Shown here: one piece after another, positions 7,346-10,549 of the stretch
Position numbering within the stretch: position 1 is the first letter of the stretch
Layout of the letters: each line of letters starts with the position of its first letter
Origin: an uncultured Sphingorhabdus sp.
GTDB lineage: Bacteria; Pseudomonadota; Alphaproteobacteria; Sphingomonadales; Sphingomonadaceae
Reading direction: 5' to 3'
Assembly (NCBI GenBank): GCA_937873665.1
Contig: CALMYW010000224.1
Location: forward strand, 1 to 10,549
DNA: 10,549 nucleotides
The notes under the pieces: generated by a model
The model's database searches: none
Told to the model about the DNA's origin: nothing
The model's input: only the letters and a program-made list of their open reading frames with translations
Program-made: the position numbers and the translations under genes

Positions 7346-8023
7346 ATGAACAAAATATGCCCAGATATCGCGACGGCAATCGCCGATATCCGCGATGGAT
7401 GCACAGTGCTTGTGTCCGGTTTCGGGGGCGCCGGCCATCCTACCGATCTGATTCATGCGCTGATCGATCAAGGAGCTCGCGACCTCACGATCGTCAACAA
7501 CAATGCGGGTAACGGAGAGAACGGTCTCGCTGCACTTCTCAAAGCCGGGCGGGTTCGCAAGATCATCTGCTCGTTCCCCAAAACCGCAAACTCCCATGTT
7601 TTCGACAGCCTCTATGCCGCCAAGGAGATTGAGCTGGAACTGGTACCGCAGGGAACGTTGGCTGAACGCCTGCGGTGTGCAGGAGCGGGCCTCGGAGGAT
7701 TTTTCACGCCTACTGGGGTAGGGACGCCAATCGCGCAGGGCAAGCGCACGGAAGTGATAAACGGTAGGGAGTTCCTTTTCGAAACACCGTTGCCCGCCGA
7801 GTTCGCGCTGATCCAGGCCGACGCTGCCGATCGCTGGGGCAATTTGACGTACCGCAAGACGGCGCGCAATTTTGGCCCTGTGATGTGTGCCGCGGCTACC
7901 ACCACGATCGTGCAGGTTGCCCGCATCGTCCCTCTTGGAAGTATCGATCCGGAGCATGTCGTCACACCCGGGATTTTTGTTTCCCGAGTCGTAGAAGTCA
8001 GTCATCCACTGTATTCAAGCTGA
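7346..8023 (+). CDS. pcaI: 3-oxoadipate CoA-transferase-like, subunit A (PcaI family)
   Basis: Alpha subunit (225 residues) of a class I, two-subunit CoA-transferase. PcaIJ moves CoA from succinyl-CoA to 3-oxoadipate near the end of the beta-ketoadipate pathway. Evidence is a close match to the PcaI pattern: VSGFGGAGHPTDLIHAL, a NNNAGNGENGLAALLKAG segment, RKIICSFPKTANSHVFD, ELVPQGTLAERLRCAG, GGFFTPTGVGT, and the late DRWGNLTYRKTARNFGPV and GSIDPEHVVTPGIFV segments. The gene follows the second thiolase-like gene after 37 bases and the beta subunit follows after 8 bases. Related 3-oxoacid (succinyl-CoA:acetoacetate) transferases share most motifs, so the acceptor could be another 3-oxo acid produced by this operon. 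No pcaF thiolase is visible beside it. Confidence 0.88.
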   Translation: MNKICPDIATAIADIRDGCTVLVSGFGGAGHPTDLIHALIDQGARDLTIVNNNAGNGENGLAALLKAGRVRKIICSFPKTANSHVFDSLYAAKEIELELVPQGTLAERLRCAGAGLGGFFTPTGVGTPIAQGKRTEVINGREFLFETPLPAEFALIQADAADRWGNLTYRKTARNFGPVMCAAATTTIVQVARIVPLGSIDPEHVVTPGIFVSRVVEVSHPLYSS

Positions 8024-8031
8024 GGAGCCGT

Positions 8032-8670
8032 ATGAACAAATGGACAACCCAGGAGATGGCTCAACGGCTCGCGCGAGACATCGAGCCCGGATGGTATGTG
8101 AACATCGGAATCGGAATGCCGGAAATGGTCTGCGAGAACTTGCGCGAAGACGATGACATCATCTTGCAGAGCGAGAACGGCATCCTCGGCATGGGACCCC
8201 TGGCGCGCGGAGATGACATCGACACCGACCTTGTCAATGCAGGCAAGAAGCCTGTCACCGCACGTTTAGGGGCGTCCTACTTCGAGCACACCACATCGTT
8301 CGCGATGATGCGTGGAGGGCATCTCGACCTGTGCATCTTGGGCGCCTTCCAGGTATCGGGCAGCGGGGATCTGGCGAACTGGTCCCTGGGCAGACCGGGC
8401 ATTCCGCCGGCCGTAGGCGGTGCGATGGATTTGGCGGTTGGGGCCAAGCGGGTGTACGTCATCATGGACCACACTACAAAAGACGGGGGGCACAAAATAC
8501 TGCCGCAGTGCACGCTGCCACTGACCGGTCTGTGCGTCGTGACGCGTGTCTACACCGATTTGGCCGTCCTGGAACGACGGCATGACCGCATGCATGTCAT
8601 CGATCTTGCACCCGGTGTCTCGTTTGACATGGTCCAGCGAGCGACGAGTGTGCCACTTATCGCGCCCTGA
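8032..8670 (+). CDS. pcaJ: 3-oxoadipate CoA-transferase-like, subunit B (PcaJ family)
   Basis: Beta subunit (212 residues, typical for PcaJ) carrying the catalytic glutamate that forms the enzyme-CoA thioester: Glu48 in ILQSENGILGMGP (44-56). Other family marks are WYVNIGIGMPEMV (21-33), an FAMMRGGHLDLCILGAFQVS run, SGDLANW, PAVGGAMDLAVGAKRVYV with MDHTTKDG, and the C-terminal TDLAVLE. The ATG has GAGGAG a few bases upstream, overlapping the subunit A stop. It works with the preceding gene as a heteromer in the cytoplasm. It appears to be the last intact gene of the operon; no clear hairpin-plus-U-tract terminator was found just after it. Active-site Glu is present, so it should be a true transferase rather than an IpdAB-like hydrolase. 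Confidence 0.88.
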   Translation: MNKWTTQEMAQRLARDIEPGWYVNIGIGMPEMVCENLREDDDIILQSENGILGMGPLARGDDIDTDLVNAGKKPVTARLGASYFEHTTSFAMMRGGHLDLCILGAFQVSGSGDLANWSLGRPGIPPAVGGAMDLAVGAKRVYVIMDHTTKDGGHKILPQCTLPLTGLCVVTRVYTDLAVLERRHDRMHVIDLAPGVSFDMVQRATSVPLIAP

Positions 8671-8828
8671 TTCGTTCGTGTCAGCGGAGCCGTGCTCGTC
8701 GATTCCGTGAACTCGCAACACGTTCTCGTCCGGTCCACGCCGACCGTCGTATCCGACGCTATGAGCCGGCCTAATTCGGCGGGCATCGTCGATGGACATG
8801 AACCTTGTGTCGCGTATTGCGGAAGAGC
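8671..8828. other. Gene-free stretch after pcaJ
   Basis: No recognisable gene, RNA or convincing terminator is seen here on either strand. Long open frames on the minus strand are shadows of pcaJ and show no family motif. Together with the two relic entries that follow it makes up the gene-free interval 8671-9349. Confidence 0.5.
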
Positions 8829-8900
8829 GTGACTGGTGTTTTCGGCATGGAGACAGCTGGTTTCGCGAGCGTGACCGTTCATTTCGGTGACGTGACCGAG
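8829..8900 (-). repeat. Cluster of GTCACG repeats resembling an IS21-family terminus
   Basis: Read on the minus strand, GTCACG occurs three times (plus-strand CGTGAC at 8829, 8870 and 8891), spaced 41 and 21 bases, and is followed each time by a variant of CTC-nCCGAAA/CAAT. Regularly spaced motifs of this look, ending near CAATACG, are known to me from the transposase-distal end of IS21-family elements. No istA or istB coding sequence remains. It directly abuts the point where the etfB relic loses homology, so an insertion followed by deletion is a plausible history. Identification is from memory of the family and is tentative. Confidence 0.35.
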
Positions 8901-8904
8901 GCAT

Positions 8905-9292
8905 CAAATTCTGCTTGCTGTCGGAGGGCGAACCGGCTCGCCGGTCGGTACTCAAGTTGCGTATGAACCAACTGCTGGGCATAGGGGGGCGCGGCTCTTC
9001 GGTGGTCTCGGCCAGATTGCCCCGATCGGCACCGCTGGCCATGGTCGTGCGCAGCGTCTCCTTGCACTAGGCATCGCAACAGGAGACAGTAATGACCTAG
9101 ACGACCATGCCCTTCTCCTTCAAGCGGACCGCTTCTTCGACAGCGATCTCGTCGAAGGGTTCATGCTCATCCTGGCGTTGGCGTTGGCGTTGGCGTTGGC
9201 GTTGGCGTTGGCGATGCCGTCGGCCTTCACTCGAACCTTCACGTTGTAGTCGACGACGCGTCGGGGCGTTCGACAGGGAGAAGAGTTTTCAT
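8905..9292 (-). pseudogene. etfB: Decayed etfB (electron transfer flavoprotein beta subunit), 3' truncated
   Basis: Reading the minus strand from an ATG at 9292 and joining frames gives an ETF-beta N-terminal half: MKTLLPVER, then VVDYNVKVRVKADG, IAN, MSMNP, FDEIAVEEAVRLKEKG, VITVSC, CKETLRTTMASGADRG and ETTEE, ending near a degenerate GKQAIDDD region (plus-strand ~8905-8925). Lesions seen: about 8 extra bases between VER and VVDY (near 9258-9266); loss of about four codons after KADG; a hexanucleotide expansion at 9173-9213; a 1-base loss in the G run at 9157-9159, breaking NPF; and TAG codons at 9101-9099 and 9071-9069 where the family has Glu and Gln. Past the KQ region homology fades and the second half is absent. 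ETF is the electron acceptor of acyl-CoA dehydrogenases such as the one at 1020-2183, but this copy cannot make a functional protein. No etfA relic was found. Confidence 0.8.
9173..9213 (+). repeat. Hexanucleotide tandem repeat TGGCGT, six copies plus a partial
   Basis: Six perfect TGGCGT copies (9173-9208) followed by TGGCG. On the minus strand it reads GCCAAC, that is repeated Ala-Asn, expanded exactly at the single IAN site found in normal ETF-beta before the VKMSMNPFDEIAVEEA region. It lies inside the etfB pseudogene, where there is no selection on the reading frame. Confidence 0.95.
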
Positions 9293-9349
9293 TGACGTGT
9301 TATCTAAAAGAAAAAGCAGGACGTGGCTTGTGCAAGGACCACTCCGGTT
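9293..9349. other. Short spacer between the etfB relic and the hydrolase gene
   Basis: 57 bases between the start of the etfB relic and the 3' end of the minus-strand hydrolase gene. An A-rich patch (AAAAGAAAAAG) is present, but no hairpin was found to make it a terminator. Confidence 0.4.
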
Positions 9350-10183
9350 TCAGTCGTTGGCGAGGAAACGGCCGACCATGTCATTGAAAGACGAGGCCCA
9401 TTCGATCTGGGTCCAATGCCCGCAATGCGGATACACATGCAGCTGCGCGCGAGGGATCAGGCTTGCCAGGGTCAGCGCGTTCGACAGTGGAATGACCTTG
9501 TCTTCGCGGCCGTGGACTACCAGCGTCTCGTGCGGTAGCGCGCGGATCTTGTGCTCCGGCGTGGTCATCGCCTGGATGTACTGCTGGCGCGGGGCGGGAG
9601 AGAACATTTGCGCGAAGCGCTCCTGAACGCCTTCGCGTGTGCTGGCGCGGTAGCGAAGCTCTGCGAGCTCGTCGTTGACGAGCTTGCGATCATGCGCAAA
9701 GACGTCGAGCAGGCCCTTCATGTTCTCTATGGAAGGTGTATAGCCCCACACGGCATCCAGACCGGGCGTCAGCGGAAAGTCGATGCCCACGCTGCCCATC
9801 AGTACCAACTTGCGCACGCGCTCGGGCCGGCTGGCGGCAATGGCGAGGGCGAGCCCACCGCCAAAGGAATTGCCCACGAGATCGACGGAGTCCAGCTCCA
9901 AGGCGTCCAGGAATCCCACCAGGTGCTCAACCCACGTGTCGAGCCCGTAGCGCGTCCCGGCGGGTGCGTCTGTGTAGCCGAAGCCGACCATGTCCGGAGC
10001 CAGCACGCGGGCCTGTTTCGACAAGGGCCCGATGTTCAGTCTCCAGTTGGCCCAGGCGGTCACACCCGGGCCGGAGCCGTGAATCATCACCACTGGATGG
10101 CCATTCCCTTGGTCGTGGTAGTTGGTGTCGAAGCCGGCCGCCCGAATGCGATGGCCGAGTTCGGGATTTGGCGTAGAGCTCAT
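9350..10183 (-). CDS. dmpD: 2-hydroxymuconate-semialdehyde hydrolase-like alpha/beta hydrolase (DmpD/XylF type)
   Basis: 277-residue C-C bond hydrolase of the meta-cleavage product family, which splits 2-hydroxymuconate semialdehyde (or its alkyl/aryl derivatives) into 2-hydroxypenta-2,4-dienoate and an acid. Features in order: oxyanion/nucleophile-preceding loop VVMIHGSGPGVTAWANWR (31-48), APDMVGFGYTDAP (62-74), nucleophile elbow GNSFGG with Ser106, LDAVWGYTPS (142-151), NDELAELRYRAS (170-181), Asp228 in VVHGREDKVIPL (222-233) and His256 in CGHWTQIE (254-261); the Ser-Asp-His triad is complete. Length is close to DmpD/XylF (about 280). The ATG at 10183 overlaps the stop of the upstream PcaC-like gene as ATGA, which decides it over a TTG at 10210. 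No ring-cleavage dioxygenase or hydratase of a meta pathway is visible. The substrate could be another ring-fission product. Confidence 0.88.
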   Translation of the reverse strand: MSSTPNPELGHRIRAAGFDTNYHDQGNGHPVVMIHGSGPGVTAWANWRLNIGPLSKQARVLAPDMVGFGYTDAPAGTRYGLDTWVEHLVGFLDALELDSVDLVGNSFGGGLALAIAASRPERVRKLVLMGSVGIDFPLTPGLDAVWGYTPSIENMKGLLDVFAHDRKLVNDELAELRYRASTREGVQERFAQMFSPAPRQQYIQAMTTPEHKIRALPHETLVVHGREDKVIPLSNALTLASLIPRAQLHVYPHCGHWTQIEWASSFNDMVGRFLAND

Positions 10184-10485
10184 GAGGTCGCCTTGCTTTC
10201 GCGGTCGCAAATGTTGGCCAGCACTTCGGCGCCGCGATTAGCCGCAGACAGGCCACGGAACAAAAAGCACAGACTGACAACCGCTTGCATCTCCTCCCAG
10301 CTGGCGCCAGCCTTCCGCGCCGCGATGCCGTGCATGATGGCAGCGTCGCTGAGGTCCATCAGCAGCATGCCGAAAAGCATCAACTGCGAGGTCTTCACAT
10401 CGAAGCACGAGGGGTACATGCCATGCTCGCGCATCTGCTCCTGCAGACTGAGCATCTTCGGATCGAGCGCGCCGGTAACGAGCAT
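10180..10485 (-). CDS. Carboxymuconolactone decarboxylase (PcaC-like) family protein
   Basis: 101-residue protein of the CMD fold. The stretch HGIAARKAGASWEEMQAVV (52-70), followed by FLFRGLSAANRGAEVL (74-89), lines up with the PcaC pattern of H-x-RAA-x3-GVS-x2-E and GIPAAN. It lacks the CxxC of AhpD peroxidase-type members, as PcaC itself does. PcaC decarboxylates 4-carboxymuconolactone, but many short CMD proteins have other or unknown roles, so a specific reaction is not assigned. The ATG at 10485 has GAGG 5 bases upstream. An in-frame ATT at 10497 preceded by a stronger GAGGAG could be the true start and would add four residues. Translationally coupled with the hydrolase (4-base overlap), which suggests action on the same compound or complex. 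Confidence 0.75.
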   Translation of the reverse strand: MLVTGALDPKMLSLQEQMREHGMYPSCFDVKTSQLMLFGMLLMDLSDAAIMHGIAARKAGASWEEMQAVVSLCFLFRGLSAANRGAEVLANICDRESKATS

Positions 10486-10549
10486 GCGTGCCTCAATGGG
10501 GTCTCCTCGTTTTCAGTGCAATAAGTGACGGTACGAAAAGCTAGCACTG
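10486..10549 (-). promoter_or_regulatory. Leader of the minus-strand hydrolase unit (partial)
   Basis: Contains two Shine-Dalgarno-like runs on the minus strand: GAGGAG at 10508-10503 and GAGG at 10494-10491. No confident -10/-35 pair or operator could be called; the sequence is cut at the window edge. Confidence 0.35.

Noticed and set aside
8032..8670. IpdAB-like ring-opening hydrolase instead of a CoA-transferase
   Set aside because: The catalytic Glu (Glu48 in SENG) and the PcaJ pattern are intact, and the partner matches PcaI closely.
8671..8828. Rho-independent terminator after pcaJ
   Set aside because: Only short, weak inverted repeats were found and none is followed by a run of T.
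8266..9042. Long minus-strand open frame of 258 codons covering pcaJ and the spacer
   Set aside because: No family motif through the pcaJ part, where it is the antisense shadow of a well-supported gene; only its first third overlaps the etfB relic, in a single frame of the decayed gene.
9107..9295. Plus-strand small protein with a Trp-Arg repeat
   Set aside because: The repeat is the TGGCGT hexamer read in one frame; the minus strand clearly carries the etfB relic, so this is an artefact.
10180..10485. Absence of CxxC in the CMD protein as a broken active site
   Set aside because: PcaC-type members naturally lack the AhpD CxxC; the HxRAA-like and G-x-x-AAN patterns are retained, so no loss needs to be claimed.
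9551..10528. Plus-strand open frame of 325 codons opposite the hydrolase
   Set aside because: It is antisense to two genes with complete family motifs, and its translation shows no recognisable domain.

Overview
The window looks like an accessory catabolic region of a GC-rich betaproteobacterium, most likely Burkholderiales. The reasons are a Bug-type extracytoplasmic receptor at the left edge, PcaI/PcaJ-type CoA-transferase subunits, a meta-cleavage hydrolase, and a decayed etfB whose surviving residues fit a proteobacterial electron-transfer flavoprotein beta subunit. The genus cannot be fixed from this sequence alone.

Left and centre (12-8670, all + strand) form one tightly packed, apparently translationally coupled operon. 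In order it encodes: a Bug/TctC-type solute-binding protein; an acyl-CoA dehydrogenase; a crotonase-fold protein with only one of the two usual catalytic glutamates; a thiolase-fold protein followed by its DUF35 zinc-ribbon/OB partner; a family III (CaiB/BaiF) CoA-transferase; a second DUF35 protein followed by a second thiolase-fold protein; and the two subunits of a 3-oxoadipate-type CoA-transferase (PcaIJ-like). Gaps run from 4-11 base overlaps to 37 bases. The two thiolase/DUF35 pairs are in opposite gene order around the CoA-transferase. Both thiolase-fold proteins lack a cysteine at the place where the nucleophile is expected, which suggests aldolase/retro-aldolase-type chemistry, as in steroid Ltp2-ChsH2, or another C-C bond reaction rather than ordinary thiolysis. 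Inferred scheme: take up a carboxylic acid, load CoA by CoA transfer, dehydrogenate, hydrate, cleave C-C bonds, and feed a dicarboxylate-type product through PcaIJ. The substrate is unknown. The gene set resembles the bbs (benzylsuccinate beta-oxidation) operon but lacks its dehydrogenase pair and has two thiolase/DUF35 pairs.

The 8671-9349 stretch holds no intact gene. It contains a decayed, reverse-strand etfB relic (about 8905-9292) with an 8-base insertion, a 1-base deletion, two in-frame TAG codons and a hexanucleotide expansion. Next to its truncated 3' part lies a short cluster of ~21-base-spaced repeats that resemble an IS21-family terminus.

The right end (10485-9350, - strand) carries a PcaC-like carboxymuconolactone-decarboxylase-family protein overlapping by 4 bases with a DmpD/XylF-type 2-hydroxymuconate-semialdehyde hydrolase. 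This is a second, convergent aromatic-catabolism unit. The window is thus a junction of two catabolic modules separated by relic DNA.
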